A DNA stretch of 64,000 nucleotides from Ephydatia muelleri (GCA_013339895.1 JABACO010000142.1:1-64000); one strand, 5' to 3'; shown: positions 10,105 through 22,375, numbered from the stretch's first letter. A program made the numbers and translations. The notes: generated by a model not told the origin, from the sequence alone.

Positions 10105-12456
10105 TTACTTCTTTCTACCTTTGTCTCTGCATTTCTGAGTGCAAGATTGTCTTATAGCCTCAACATTTTCTTTAAGTTCCAAAGCACTGAATTTTGTTTT
10201 AAGCAATCTATAAAATGATTTGCAAAATTAAACACACATTCATGGGTGTTAAATGTATCTCTATACCTTCAAACAGCTTCATTCGTTCAGGGGACAAAGG
10301 CGGCTTCACACTGGTAGTGGACTTTCCCACTGGTACAAATGATGATTGTTTTAATTCTTCTTCAGTATACAATGCATCTAACAATCCCAGTGCATATTTC
10401 ACTACATTTGTCCCTCTGACTTTTAGCAGGTCCACACCATTTTTCTATTGTAAACAAAACATGTGAACAGGCATTCATGTTACTGCTGTTACTTACATTC
10501 ACAAAGTACTCTGGGGATTGGTTGATAGGCTTAGATTGGCTTTCTGCCTGTGCCTCTTTGGATGTCGATGGTGGGTCGCAGGTCAGTGTTGTTGAAGATG
10601 TTAGTTGACAGTTTGGTGTTGGTACTGAATTTCCCATTAAAATGTATATGTTATGCACTTATAATATTGTATTAGTTATACCTGTGTTTGAAATGAGATG
10701 GTTTAGAATAGCTTCCACTGCAATTCGGATACGCCTAAGCTCATCTGATATAGTTGCATTGCATTCCTACATGTCAGTATGAATAAATTATTTATCTTAA
10801 TAACTTTCTCCACAATACAGGAAACTAAATTAACATAGGTAATTCCGTAACATGTCATTGGTATTGTAATATAAATAACACAATATATGGATGTGGTAGT
10901 GCCTAATTTATATGCTCTTATGACACAACATGGCATAGGTACTTAAAAATAAAACATAATGATTTGATGCCAACAATGCGTACATATATTATTAAATTTT
11001 ATATGGTTACTGTCTGCGTAGTAATATGAAAACATAACACATGATATATTGTATGATTAGAGATTTGTAACTAACATGTGACTCCTGTGTTTCCTTTCCT
11101 GCTTCAGGTACACATGGTTTACTTGGTACGGCTGTCATACTGTCACTTTGTGCTTTAAGTACAGCACACTCGTTTTCCTAAGAATGTTTGGAGGGTTATG
11201 CCTAGAATGTCACACATTTATAATGCAAAACACCTTACCTCACCGCAGGTCAGTTGTGTCTCCATATTCTACAGAATACATTAAAATTTAAATTACAAAC
11301 ACAACACAGTTGATTTTACCTCATAGTCATCTACAGTTTGCTTCGACCAGGGTTGAGCCTGTTGTGAAAAACCCCACTTTAGAGTATCCTGTGGACATGC
11401 ATATATGTATAGTTCAGCAATTAGAGGGTTCTGTAAAAACATGCAGGATGTTCCACAATCAAAGACAGTTTGCTAATCTTATCATAAAATTATTTATTTG
11501 GAATAAATTTATGAGCATCAAATGATTGATGAATGCATTCATCTTGTGATTGACTAAAATCAGAAATCAATATTTAGATTTAATGCAAAAAATCACACAA
11601 TTTAAGTTATAGGCTTGCAATTATTCAGCATCTTACGTTTCATGAAATTTAGTTCAGCAACATTTTCTCACTTGCCTCTTTTTTTTTGCCCTTTCCATCT
11701 TTCTCACTATGTCCATTCTTTGTGACACAATCACCATCGTCATCACTGCTACTATTAGAGTCTTCCAAAAAGGACTTTTGTTGATCTTCTAACAACGAGT
11801 AAAGGCAAAGGTATTGCATGATCTTACATGCTTATATCAATAGATAGTGCTTGCAGGATCACCCTATACCTATAAGTTTTCACCCAGCAAATGTATTATA
11901 CATCACGCTAGAAACGCGCTGTCCCTATAAGCAAGCAGACTGAAGCAGTAACAAAAACAGTCTAAATAGCTGTGGTTCAAACGTGCCCATTACGATAACT
12001 ATGTGGTTTCCAATTAATCTCAGCAGCAGCTGAGTGTAAGCACAAAGAAATGTTTTAGACGTTTAAATATAAAATCCCATTATCGAGGGCCAGGAGGTCA
12101 GGCCAATTAGGTATAGCTAGTATTCAGTATAGTAGGCCTACCGGCTTCTGCGCGTGCCACGCGGACAGTGAGTCTGTTGTTGTTTTTTACCCACACCAAC
12201 TCATTCCCTGCACGGAGATCGTCCTCTGTAACAAAGTCACGGTCCTCGTTCTCCAATGCAGTGCTCATTACGTCAAACTTCTTATTGGTTTCTGCGCAAA
12301 CCACTTTCACTCGTTCTTTACATTAAGATTTTGCTGGATAAAGTTATATAAGACATGTATATCTGCAAGAAACATACGCTTTTTCGCTGGAGGATCATCC
12401 CATGCCTTGTCTTTAAGCCTTGGATGCATCTTGTCTCTTGGTCTCTTCGACGACAT
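10105..12456 (-). CDS. BEN-domain protein encoded by the CMC transposon
   Basis: Inferred minus-strand exons: 12456-12378, 12315-12142, 11788-11676, 11388-11320, 11268-11239, 11177-11076, 10766-10682, 10624-10497, 10444-10236, 10207-10105. Their 1092 nt give 363 aa with no internal stop. The protein starts MSSKRPRDKMHPRLKD (basic), then GNELVWVKNNNRLTVRVA, an acidic serine patch (DSNSSSDDDGD), a short helical stretch DELRRIRIAVEAILNHL, and near the end the BEN-like block NVVKYALGLLDALYTEEELK then SERMKLF-type residues (PLSPERMKLFEG). BEN domains bind DNA or chromatin proteins, so an accessory role in binding transposon ends or controlling expression is plausible but inferred. Exon 3 would use a GC donor (GCAAGT), and the exon 9 donor (GTGTTT) is weak, so these two boundaries are the least sure. 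It lies head to head with the transposase. Confidence 0.7.
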
Positions 12457-12525
12457 GTAGCAGCTGCAGATTAAAATAGATAATTAGCACGTGGTCGAAA
12501 TTAATCTCAATAAACAAAATTAACG
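12457..12525. promoter_or_regulatory. Shared divergent promoter of the transposon genes
   Basis: Only 69 bp separate the two start codons (minus ATG at 12456, plus ATG at 12526), so transcription of both genes must start within or beside this gap. It contains the palindromes CACGTG (12488-12493) and CAGCTG, and no clear TATA box. Confidence 0.6.
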
Positions 12526-15500
12526 ATGTCCGAAGCTGATCGAGCACAGAAACGGAGAGGAAAGTACAAAAAGTATCTCAAAAGCCCTCTTTTTACCATC
12601 CCCTTGCGAACTGCTAGACGTCACAAGCTTTCCAAGGCTTCGCATTGTGGTAAGTCATGAATTATATGATGGACATCACTTTTGTCGATGTGCGTGAATG
12701 CCTATCAAATACTATGAAACAGTTTTAATTTAATTAGCTTTTTATAGAAGTGGGGATACCCGAAATGAAAAAATATGTGCTAGTAGTTTACTGATGAATA
12801 ATTGAACATACATGTACGTATCATTGATGTATAAATTGCGTCTTTCGAACCACCTCCATCCACCCAGGAAGAGGTGTTATGAAAAAAAGGAAACTCTACA
12901 ATTTAGATGGCAGTTTCCAGGTTCCTGAAAGTACAGCGCGATGGCAAAATAATAATAGTAAGAACATGGTGTAAACACGTGTTTATAAATAATGCAATTA
13001 ATTTACAGGCCAGCCTAGAAGAGGTAGTGATGTTCCTGATGTTCCTGATGAGCCTGTCAATGGTATCCCCTGTAGATTGAAAGGTTATCCTGTCATAGAT
13101 GTACAGAGCAGTAAGAATGTTGTCTATATACTATACATCATCTTGTGTGCCATACCTGTTTCTTATCTGGTCACACCTTTGTCTTCATGCTACTTACATG
13201 TACCAACTAGCATTTTTCTTTGTCGTGCAGATTTTGAACACTCAGGAGACTGCGATGTTTCTGATGAGCTTGTCAATGGTATGTATCTATAGAAAGGATG
13301 GTGATTCTATCACAATTACAGACCTGGTTAATGTTGTCTATAGTACTCACACATGTGTGCACCTTGCCGTAATGCTATTTTACTTTGTAAAAGTGTCTTC
13401 TCAGTGTTTTTGCATGCTCACACCCTAATGCTACTTACCTTAGTAATGCAACTTATTATTGCTTGTCATGCAGATTTAGAAGGCCCAGATGTGGACTGTG
13501 ATGTGATTGCACATGGTAGTGGTACAAGAGTGAGCAGCCATGCCACCACTGATGTGGAAAGTGATGAGGATAGTGAGGATGACAGTGATGTTGGTATTGA
13601 TGAGAGTTATATCAGCAGTGATGTTGGTAGGGATGAGAGTTATATCAGCAGTGATGTTGGTAGGGATGAGAGTTATATCAGCAGTGATGTTGGTAGGGAT
13701 GTGGGCAGAGATGTGGATAGTGCTATGCAAGAAGATGATGTAAGAGTGATTTGTGATGAGGTAACTGATGCTCAAGACTTAAGAGCACCTACTATGCAGG
13801 AATGTGTCCCAGAAGCTGTGTTTTCAGCCGCTGCTAGTTCCACAGACTGTAGCCCCTGCATAGTGAACAGCACAAAACAACATTTGGATATGAGAATTGA
13901 AAGTAAGACTGCATTGTGGAACATGAGTGTTGAATATTGTAAGAGCATTGTGACTGTAAAACGTTCGTTTACATCTTATATTACACCGCACGATGTACGT
14001 TTCTCATGCAGGACTACCTTCAAATTCTTTGTATCCTGGTGCTCCTCTTACTACTCAAGCTAGTTGGCTATCAATATACAGATTCTGTTTAGCAAATAAG
14101 CTAACTGATGTTGCTACAAAGCAATTACTAGACTTAGTATCAATTCATTGCCCAAAGCCAAATGCGTGCCCTAAATCACTGTACCTTCTGAAGAGTCTAT
14201 TTGGATGTATGGAGACAGTCAACACATACTATTGTGCAACTTGCTATGGCGAGGTTGGAGATTTAATGAAAGGATGCCTCAAACACAAGTGTAAAACTAC
14301 ATCAGCCCAAGTGTGTTATTTCACACTACTCAGTTTTGAATCACGCCTGAAAAGCATTGTTGAAGGTTTGCGCATGTTGATTTAAATAACAAGTAACAAA
14401 ATGCATGCATGATATTTTGTCTTACAGAAAACTGGAATACACTCCATAATCATGTTTCTAATCCATCCATACCTGGTATTATAACTGATATTTCTGATGG
14501 AGCAAGGTATGAACAATTTATAAAAGATGCGAAACTTCTGGATGGATGTGCAGAACACATAGGCCTTATTCTGAATGCAGATGGAGTACCACTTTTTAAG
14601 TCGTGTGGTAAGATTTATTTATGAAACACTAATTATTAAAATTTAAAAGTTAGCACTGCTTTTCTGCATGCATGTTGGACTAACAATACAGATGTGCTAT
14701 TTATTTATCCTTTCTTTTAATTTTTGTAGGGCAAAGTATTTGGCCAGTAATGTTGGCCTTAACAAGCTTGCCACCAGCTTTAAGAATGAATGTTTCAAAT
14801 CTGATACTGGCAGGTATATGGCTAGGACCAGTCAAGCCCAAAATGGAAATGATACTTCAACCTGTTCTTGAAAAGCTGGATGTGTATGGTAAAAAGGGCA
14901 TTGCAATCAGCACAGATGGTGGGGATAAAAGCATAAAGGTTAAACTCATATTGTGTGTGTTTGATTTAGTGGCGCGACCTTTGGCAACCAATACTGTTCA
15001 GTTCAACGGTTACTTTGGCTGCCTTTACTGCCTACATGAAGGGGTGTATAAATTAAAAAGAATGTTGTACCCTCCTCTCCAACATTACATGAAACGATGT
15101 AAAGAAGACATAGAAAGATGGGCTACAGAAGCTGAGGATTCAGGAAAGCCTGTGTATGGAATTAAGAGTCACTCAATCTTATCTTTGTACATAGATATAG
15201 TTAGGGACATTCCTATAGATTACATGCATATGATTTTAGAGGGAATAAGTAAAATGTTATTAAAATACTGGTCAGATGGAAGCTTTAAAGATCGTCGCTT
15301 TTATCTAGGCAAAGGAATTGATAAACTAGACAAAATGTTGCTCAGAATCAAACCACCCCACAGCTTCCGGCGCTCACCACGATCTTTAAAGGTGAGCAGT
15401 ACTTTTTGGAAAGCTTCTGAACACAGAGCTTGGCTGTTGTACTATGCCTTACCTATACTTATGCACATCTTGCCACCAGACTATGTAATGCATCTTTCTT

Positions 15501-15865
15501 TATTGATTACTAGTCTTCATATACTCCTTGGGACGAGTATAAGCAAGGAGGACATAAGCAAATGTAGAGAGTTACTAACAACATTCCATCAACTACTACC
15601 AGAGTTATATCCAGAGACCTTGTGTACTGCTAATTTCCATATGTTAGCACATATATGTGATTGTGTTGAAGACTGGGGTCCTCTTTGGTGTTTTTCAACA
15701 TTTGGGTTTGAAAATCTTAATGGTTATTTGCGTAAGTATGCTCATGGCACAGGCAACATTTTGCCGCAACTTGTTGAATCTTTCATGATGCATCAAGCCT
15801 CAAGTTTGCCATGGTCAAGAATCTTGTACCTTAACCAAGATCGACAAGATCTTGGTCAAGAATGA
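12526..15865 (+). CDS. CMC (CACTA-like) DDE transposase, eight exons, intact
   Basis: Exons 12526-12649, 12868-12957, 13009-13062, 13231-13278, 13474-13902, 14012-14365, 14428-14607 and 14730-15865 total 2415 nt, or 804 aa. All seven introns are phase 1. The amino end is basic (SEADRAQKRRGKYKKYLKSP). Exon 5 carries a tandem acidic repeat of about 14 residues (DESYISSDVGR three times). Then come a Cys-rich segment (YYCATCYGEV..CLKHKCK) and the catalytic core. Candidate DDE residues are D in NADGVPLFKS, D in CVFDLVARPL before FNGYFGCLYCLHEG, and E in FGFENLNGYL. Family motifs IDYMHMILEGISKMLLKYW and FWKASEHRAWLLYYALPIL are clear. The last codons run into the right subterminal repeat, so the tail is short. 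Exons 3, 4 and the start of 5 look like duplicates of one another (DVPDEPVN, DVSDELVN), flanked by similar intron sequence. Confidence 0.85.
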
Positions 15866-15926
15866 CAAGATCTTGGTCAAGAATGACAAGATCTTGGTCA
15901 AGAATGACAAGATCTTGACCAAGATT
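15826..15926. repeat. Right subterminal array of 21-bp units
   Basis: About four copies of CAAGATCTTGGTCAAGAATG(A), ending just inside the right terminal repeat. It shares the CAAGATC core with the left array but differs in unit length. Confidence 0.85.
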
Positions 15927-15946
15927 CCCAATAATTTTTCGCTGGG

Positions 15947-16402
15947 AGGCCTCCGCGTTAATTTGCGATGACTGCTAGTACGTGATTGGAACATACTAAA
16001 AGACGCCCGCGTTCCTTTGCCACACCCTTGGACATGTACTGCTATATAATAAACTAGCACAGGAAAAGAGTGCCAACACAGGGAACGAGAAACGTTACTG
16101 TGGCTGGAGAGTTAACACTTTGCAGTACCCGACACTCCACCAATCAAAACGCAACATGGGGTGAAGTGTATGTGTCATATACCATTTCTTGTAAACATGA
16201 GCATGTGATATTGTTTCAGAAGAATGATGCCAGTTGTAGACTTACCCAACTGATGATGGGTACCCATATTAGTGTAGAATTAGGCTAGAGGCTTATGGGT
16301 ACCCATATTAGTGTAGAATTAGGCTAGAGGCTTTAATTTGTCTGTCCATGGGGGGTTGATCTGCTTCTGCCAGTATGTGGGTGTGGGTATGGTGCTGTAT
16401 GC
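15947..16402 (+). repeat. Dispersed repeat, copy A, right part
   Basis: Continues copy A after the transposon and matches 23800-24219 in reverse. From 16165 it also matches 55075-55300. Includes GGGGTGAAGTGTATGTG and the GGGTACCC palindromes, and stops matching after about 16402. Confidence 0.85.
16256..16333 (+). repeat. 39-bp tandem duplication containing GGGTACCC
   Basis: Two copies (16256-16294 and 16295-16333) of a unit beginning ATGGGTACCCATATTAG. The other copies of this dispersed repeat have one unit, so the duplication is local. Confidence 0.9.
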
Positions 16403-17539
16403 ATTGTAGGGTGTCCCAAAATACCTTTATCAACTTTCCATCACTACAGTAGCTTTGGAAGAAATTTGACATAAACAAATATTTACCACATTACAGGCAT
16501 GCACACTGATATTCTAGGACATGGACAACAGTATTGGTCCTCACTAAACAAATGTTCAGCCTTAAATCAAATTCAAAGGTGGCTTGTGATCATGATGAAC
16601 AATGGATGGCAAACCTTGATGCCAAACTAGAGAAACACTGCTGTCCATACAATTCCAGGGATACAAATCCACTCAACTCAGCACTATTAGTACTTCCTCA
16701 GCTCAGCTGCACATGCTGTTGCTCTTGTGGCAACAATATATTTGTATTAAGCAGTGAAGCAACAGAGATGTCAAAGCGGCTGGCTTTCTCCAATTTCAAT
16801 CCATAAATAGAATGTCTGCTGGCATTGACTGTGCTAATCCCATGCAGAGCCTACTTCCACCTGGACTGACTTAACTGACATGATGACACGATACTGCCAA
16901 GATATCTTTGAGTCTGTTGTGGTGGAAAATAGTATCATCCTCACATTTGTACATTACAGCATAATGTTCTAAAGGATCTAAAAAGCTACTATAACAAACG
17001 AAGTGCACACTGTGAACAATGAGGTATCAGACCTAGCCACCACTGGACATGTTCAAGGTCTAGGGCACACCTAGACCTATAGAGGAGATTACAGAAAGCC
17101 AGCTCGAAGCATGTGGAGATTAAATAGAAAAACAGACAGGCTCTATCAGCTGGGAAGGATTGATCAAAATATAATTAACTAAAATCAAATTTAATGTACA
17201 TAAATCTTAACCTTTAATCTCCAGTACCAAGTCCTATGCGCAGGACAAATATTTGAAAATTCATTATAAATAGAAATGCAAGTTTTTGTCATCCATTTTT
17301 TTACTGTTGTTTAATGTGTCTATCATGCTAATCAATTAATCAATTGTCAATCTATTTTTTAAATCACACCCTTGGTTACACGATGCAAAAAAATGGATGC
17401 GGTTCTTAAAAATGCATTATGTGTACAATTTAATTGTCACAGAAAAAAGTATGACAAGTATAACTTTTTTGGGATGTTTTATGAAGCTTGATGTGTGTGT
17501 GCTACTTATGGCAGTGTTCTAACTCTAATCGGTTTTGCC
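16403..17539. other. No supported gene
   Basis: Short frames only. Part of the stretch may be the catalytic and carboxyl-terminal end of the piggyBac relic that follows on the minus strand, but I could not recognise motifs in it. Confidence 0.3.
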
Positions 17540-18569
17540 ATTTTTACTGAAAATTCACTGTGTGTTTTCAAGATTTTGTCCATTCACTTGGCAGAGCCTG
17601 CATACACTACTCTTCCAGTGCCATAGTACTCTTTTGTCAATCGAAGTGTCACAGCCGTTCCCTCACCATATTCCTGTGAGAAATCCTTCCTTCGGTTTGC
17701 TTCCTTTCCTTCCATTATATCCAACTTCAAAATAATACCAGTTTCCCCACATGCCAAGGCTTTCATTTCAACCCCAACACCCTCTGGTTTATGTGCAACT
17801 GATTTTGATCTTATATGGCATCCTCTTTCTCCATCAGAACCCTTTCATGCACTCATGCATTCATCCACTGGCAGGTGGCAACCTGGCCTTATGTTCTTTT
17901 GAGGGGTGAGGTTAAAATCCTCAATGATAGGTCGGTGTCTTGCCATGGGTCTTATATATGAGGTAAATTATAAAAACAGAAACACATTGATACAGAAGTC
18001 CACTTACTTTTAGCATCTACACCATTATGTGGGACAGTGAAACTGAAACAGTTTGTTATATCCTGAAATCGGTGCCTTGTCATTCTAAACTGACCACCAA
18101 AGTCCGCACCTGTATATACTGACCCAGGCTCATTTTCTCACCTGCCAATAAACTGGAATTGGTCCCCTTTTTGGCTCACAGGTCATGGCTAGTCACAATC
18201 TGAGCAATCCGAGATATTTGATAAATTCACCTTTATCAAGGGGAGGAAGGCTGTTCCTAGCCATATTCAGGTTGCTGCACATCAGCATATTGCTGAGCCC
18301 CTCATGGGATAAAAAAGCATGAAGTAGTCTGCATAGGTCTTTTGATGTTGATCCACAAAGTTTGGCCAGTGAAAACGAGCATTGGAGTGATATCTTTGTC
18401 CAATAGTCACATGACAATGGTCACTAGACAAGGTTACTAGCTTACACCATTGGCGACCATGTGGCGACAAAAGAGGATGACTTTCACTGGAAGTACCATC
18501 CATTCCTGAACCACTACCAGGGATTTCATCTCTGCAGTTTATTTTAGAAAGCATGAATGCATACTTGTG

Positions 18570-18621
<52 letters not shown>

Positions 18622-19010
18622 TGTCTGTGTAATGGAATAGGTGCTGCATGTATATGCTCAGATACACGCATGCACTGTATAGGCTTATTTATCAAGCAAT
18701 GAAGTGGATTAGCAAGACGTCATTGACCTGACCTGTCCATTTCCAAAACGAAAAACCCACCTTTGAGAGTTCACATCCTCGCCGCTACTGCTGCTGTCGC
18801 TGTCACTGTCATTCGACGAATCAGTGCTGCTTTCGTCGCCCATGTTATCCCTCCGTGCTGAGGAACTGCATCCGTCATCCTCTGCGGCTTCCTCTGTACC
18901 TAAGCAGGGTCGCTTAGCTTGACGCTTTCGAGTGCATGCATGCAGATCGCTTCTGTGGAAATAGCAGGTAGGTGGGCGTAGCATATATACCCTTTGTCGA
19001 CGCCGTCGCT
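17540..19010 (-). mobile_element. Decayed piggyBac-like transposase
   Basis: On the minus strand, 18984-18709 gives an amino end with an acidic serine run (SSTDSSNDSDSDSSSSGED). Next, 18480-18282 reads HWPNFVDQHQKTYADYFMLF then YPM, and 18260-18193 reads LPPLDKGEFIKYLGLL. Both resemble the start of the piggyBac DDE domain (DYFxLFFP, LTxGEFxxFLG). Finally 17766-17584 reads GETGIILKLDIMEGK and GTAVTLRLTKEYYGTGRVVY, like the G.kxYTGK / VVxxLxxxxxxxGxxxxxDNFF block. Frames are broken between pieces and a GT microsatellite (18572-18621) splits the amino end. No TTAA-flanked ends were found. Only parts of the family length are recognisable. Confidence 0.6.
18572..18621 (+). repeat. GT microsatellite
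   Basis: About 24 GT units inside the piggyBac relic. Confidence 0.95.
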
Positions 19011-20055
19011 ATTGTTCGACAGCTCCTTCTGACAGTGTTTTTTCTACTCCTCGAGCTTCCAGAAACCTGCAATATTCCCCTTCCTTGCCATACGTCGCTT
19101 TGATTTTGCTCACAACTTTATAGCCAACGGCAAATAGCGGTTTCGCCATATTGAAAGTGTAGTATTGGTTTTTGAGCTAGCCAAACCTGTCTTAACCGCG
19201 GCAGTATCGCTAGCTGATCTGCATCATCTTGAATCTTATTAACCAGTAATCTAAAATAAAGCACCAAGTGTGCTTCATTCTTTTAGAAAGGGGTCATCAT
19301 CCTTATTAAAGGATGACCATCCTTAAATCAGAATTGCAAGAGATTAAACATTAAAAGTTCATACATTACACAAATGTATAACACTTTAGTTACTTGGCTA
19401 AAGATGCAAATTTACAGGTATAAAATTAATACACAACCATACATAATATAACAATCTGGTTCAATGAACCTCTACTTCCCACTAAGCACAAAAATCCTTG
19501 CATGTGGTGGCCATTGAAGAAGGAAATCACAACTTTAGGTGCAGTACATGTCAAGACTTATGTAAAGTCAATGTTCTTTAAAAAAAGTTAATTAAGAGTG
19601 GTCTTTCTGTGGTTTTAAGTTTGATTTCAAACTTTTGACTAATGCATTGTATGAATTCATTAAGATTGATAGTCCTATAAAGAAATATGTATTCATTTAA
19701 ACCTTTGCCTTCATTTGCGGACACCCGGCATTATACATGTACCAACAAATTGTGGGGTGGCATGGGTCAGAAAAGACAAATAATGAAGTTGCTAAGATAA
19801 TTAAACTACATGTTTGAGCAGTAGTTATATATTTGTTCAAAACATATTTGCAAGTCTGTTTTGAACAAAATTGTTGATAATGCAAAACTATTCCTCCGTG
19901 CACAAGAATTGACTTATATATAAAAACCAATTGAAAGTGGAAATGAAATTATGCAGGTAATTTGGTTTGAATTGATTTGATTTTGTAGTGCATATTGATG
20001 AATAAACCATCTGAGTTACTGAGATCTTAGTGGGTATGGCAGTCTCAGACGGTTG
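19011..20055. other. No supported gene
   Basis: AT-rich sequence with short frames on both strands. No domain, splice-linked exon or repeat boundary was recognised. Confidence 0.3.
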
Positions 20056-20410
20056 CGTTGTTTGATACACTGACGCTCCGTCGTATTTGCACCGGGATGT
20101 TGCCTCTATCCTATTGTCAGTTGAAGAAGAAAAGAAGAGGAAATACAATGATGCAGCAGAAGCACGGCGTGCTTCATTTACACCACTAGTTGTATCCGTT
20201 GATGGAGTTTTGGGCCGAGAAGCAGAATGTTTCATACAACTCCTTGCTGACAAAATAGCTCAAAAATGTATGCTGAAGTTGCAGGATGGATACGAGCCAG
20301 GATGTCCTTTGCCATTCTGAGGGCCACGAATGTATGTCTTCGAGGATCCAGAACCAAATGGAGAAGTGGAACAGGATTTGATGATGGAGCTGGACTACCG
20401 GACCTTACAT
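20056..20410 (+). mobile_element. Retroelement 3' fragment (RT-protein tail)
   Basis: Reads EEEKKRKYNDAAEARRASFT, PLVVSVDGVLGREAECF and then RATNVCLRGSRTKW. These match the conserved tail that follows the reverse transcriptase in a non-LTR-type retroelement family common in invertebrate genomes (SFTPLVxSxxGxxGxEA..., RGxRxKW). Truncated on both sides; a GT run follows. Confidence 0.6.
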
Positions 20411-20446
20411 GTACATGTTGAGATGTGTGTGTGTGTGTGTTGTGTG

Positions 20447-20481
<35 letters not shown>

Positions 20482-21769
20482 GTATGCCTAGGTATAAATG
20501 TGTATTTGTGTGATTATCTACATGCTGTTATCTTTTGCAAATTGGACAATTTTCATGTATGTACATGCCATTTGTTACATGTTTATTGTAGTTACTTTTC
20601 TTATAATCATTGTTAAAAAAAATTTAATTTATTATTGCCCTTCTGGGGCAGAAAAGATCTGAGTTACTGGGTCAAATTTCTAACTTTCCCTGTGCATGTA
20701 TCCGTGCAGTCATTCATTGCTGAGGAGGAAAATGGAGGCCATACATATCAGTACACATAAGTAACAGCCAGCCTGTAAGGAGCAAATAGAAGTGGCCATA
20801 CAAGAGGACCAGCAGCAACAAGACGGACAAAGAGACCATATGTTGGAGCAGCAATTAAGCAATGAAGGTACATGTTGAGCTCCAAAAGCAACGAATGAAG
20901 TTGTAGAAGTTGTTGAGTACAAGCAGCAGAAACTTGACTGCAAAAGACAGTCTGATGAGGTGGAACATCAGATACAGATGTGTCTCATCCTAATTGAAAG
21001 AGCTCGAGAGTGTACAGCAGTTGTGTCAGCATCGTGGCATGGCCACACTTAGACAGGTGAGGCAGGTGTGAGCATCCTTTTGAAACTAATTCCAACTGGC
21101 AGCTGATTGCAACTGCCACTAAATTTCAGCTAATGTTCAGTGAAGATATTTAGATAGAGGTAACATACATCTTGCATTCATAAACATATACACGCATGTC
21201 ATAATCATTTGGCAATGCGATAAATTACAATGATATTAGAATACACTTCCATATGCATACATGTATACACAGGCGTGGTGTTTTATTTAGCCTGGGTGGG
21301 GCTGGGTGCAGGTAACGGACCATTTGGGCATGGGAGGGGGTCTGGTTAATAATAGATTCAGGTATTGCTAACTGTTGTTGTTGGCTCACAAATCTTTTTT
21401 ATTTTTTGGCGCAAAATATTGGTTCATAGACCCTTCCTATAACTGGTAAGGAATTCAATTATTCCTCTGTCCAAAAGGTGCTTACTTTCCACTAGACACA
21501 TCAAGATCAGAGATTACACAGCCTATCTTCTGTCTGAAATCTGCCACAATGTTTCAGTGGAACCTCATCTACAGCCCATCACAGGTGAGATCTCACTACT
21601 ACCTCAGCCAACTTCCAAGATGGTGCATGTCTTGATGTAGCAGCAGATGGATTCTGTGGGAGTTGATTTGAGAGTGCATTCTTTAACGTAAACCTCTTTA
21701 ACATAAACCCTTCCCCCCCCCTCCTCAAATAGACAATCCCAGCATTTTGCCTGCTACTATTTCCGTGAG
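20411..21769. other. No supported gene
   Basis: GT microsatellite at about 20425-20484, then sequence with only short frames. No recognised element. Confidence 0.3.
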
Positions 21770-21995
21770 GCCTCAAAGAAATGAGCGATGAGCGTTGGTA
21801 TGCCTCTATTACTCCACTTATTATATCTGCCAATGGAGACTTAGAGAGGCCACAGTTGTATACAAGCACATCGCTGCCTTGCTGTCTGCAAAGTGGGGCC
21901 AGTTATTCATACACTCAACCATGGCCTGGATGCGCTGCTATCTTTCCTTCTCTCTCCCCATCGTCATCCATGGGCCATGCCTTCAACTGCTTACA
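21770..21995 (+). mobile_element. Second fragment of the same retroelement tail
   Basis: Across two frames it reads YASITPLIISANGDL then REATVVYKHIAALLSAKWGQ and MAWMRC, matching the same tail as at 20056-20410. Decayed and truncated. Confidence 0.55.
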
Positions 21996-22375
21996 CTCAC
22001 CTGTTGACCTCATTGTAAAGGTTGCAGATTTCCCCCCTATTTAGTCTATTCCCTGTTTGTTGTTTCCGGTCTACATTTGTACTTGGAAGCCAAACCCACT
22101 TTTACACGATGTGATAATAGGCTTTGTCACATTTGGCTTCACGACTGGCTTTTCAAACCAACACCTGCAAATCACAAATGCTGAGCAGCCTATTTGGTCA
22201 TCTAAATCTAAATTTGGTCAGGTCTAATGCCAGAGCCATCCTTAGCAGATCCTACTTTTCTTCTGAAGTCAATGTGTGAGGTTAGTAGTGTGTTTCATTT
22301 ATGATTCATTTGTGAAATGAGTAATTATTAATAATCATGGGATAATAATAATACATGTGATGTATTCATTTGAGC

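Larger units (their letters stand above)
9510..15946 (+). mobile_element. Complete CMC-superfamily (CACTA-like) DNA transposon, 6.4 kb, two genes
   Basis: The left end is CCCAGCGAAAAA and the right end TTTTTCGCTGGG, perfect 12-bp inverted repeats. AG flanks both ends (9508-9509 and 15947-15948). The same locus without the element is present in reverse at 23030-24533, where the sequence corresponding to CTCTCATACAG runs straight into GCCTCCGC, so exactly the element plus one AG is extra here. Inside are palindromic subterminal arrays at both ends, a transposase on +, and a BEN-domain gene on minus, diverging from a 69-bp gap. Both genes remain open across all inferred splice sites. Family knowledge: CMC transposases carry a DDE catalytic triad and make 2-4 bp target duplications. 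Inference: the insertion is young and possibly still functional. Confidence 0.9.

Noticed and set aside
9577-10138. Repeat proteins of the QDHAHDLASLS or KIMPMILPPCP type
   Set aside because: They come from the 33-bp subterminal array of the transposon and occur in several frames and both strands.
15965-16100. Possible promoter with TATATAATAAACTAGC as start of a host gene
   Set aside because: The sequence belongs to the dispersed repeat (also in copy B) and no gene follows it.
19888-20253. Minus-strand frame of 121 aa
   Set aside because: Shadow of the + strand retroelement tail at 20056-20410, which has the recognisable motifs.
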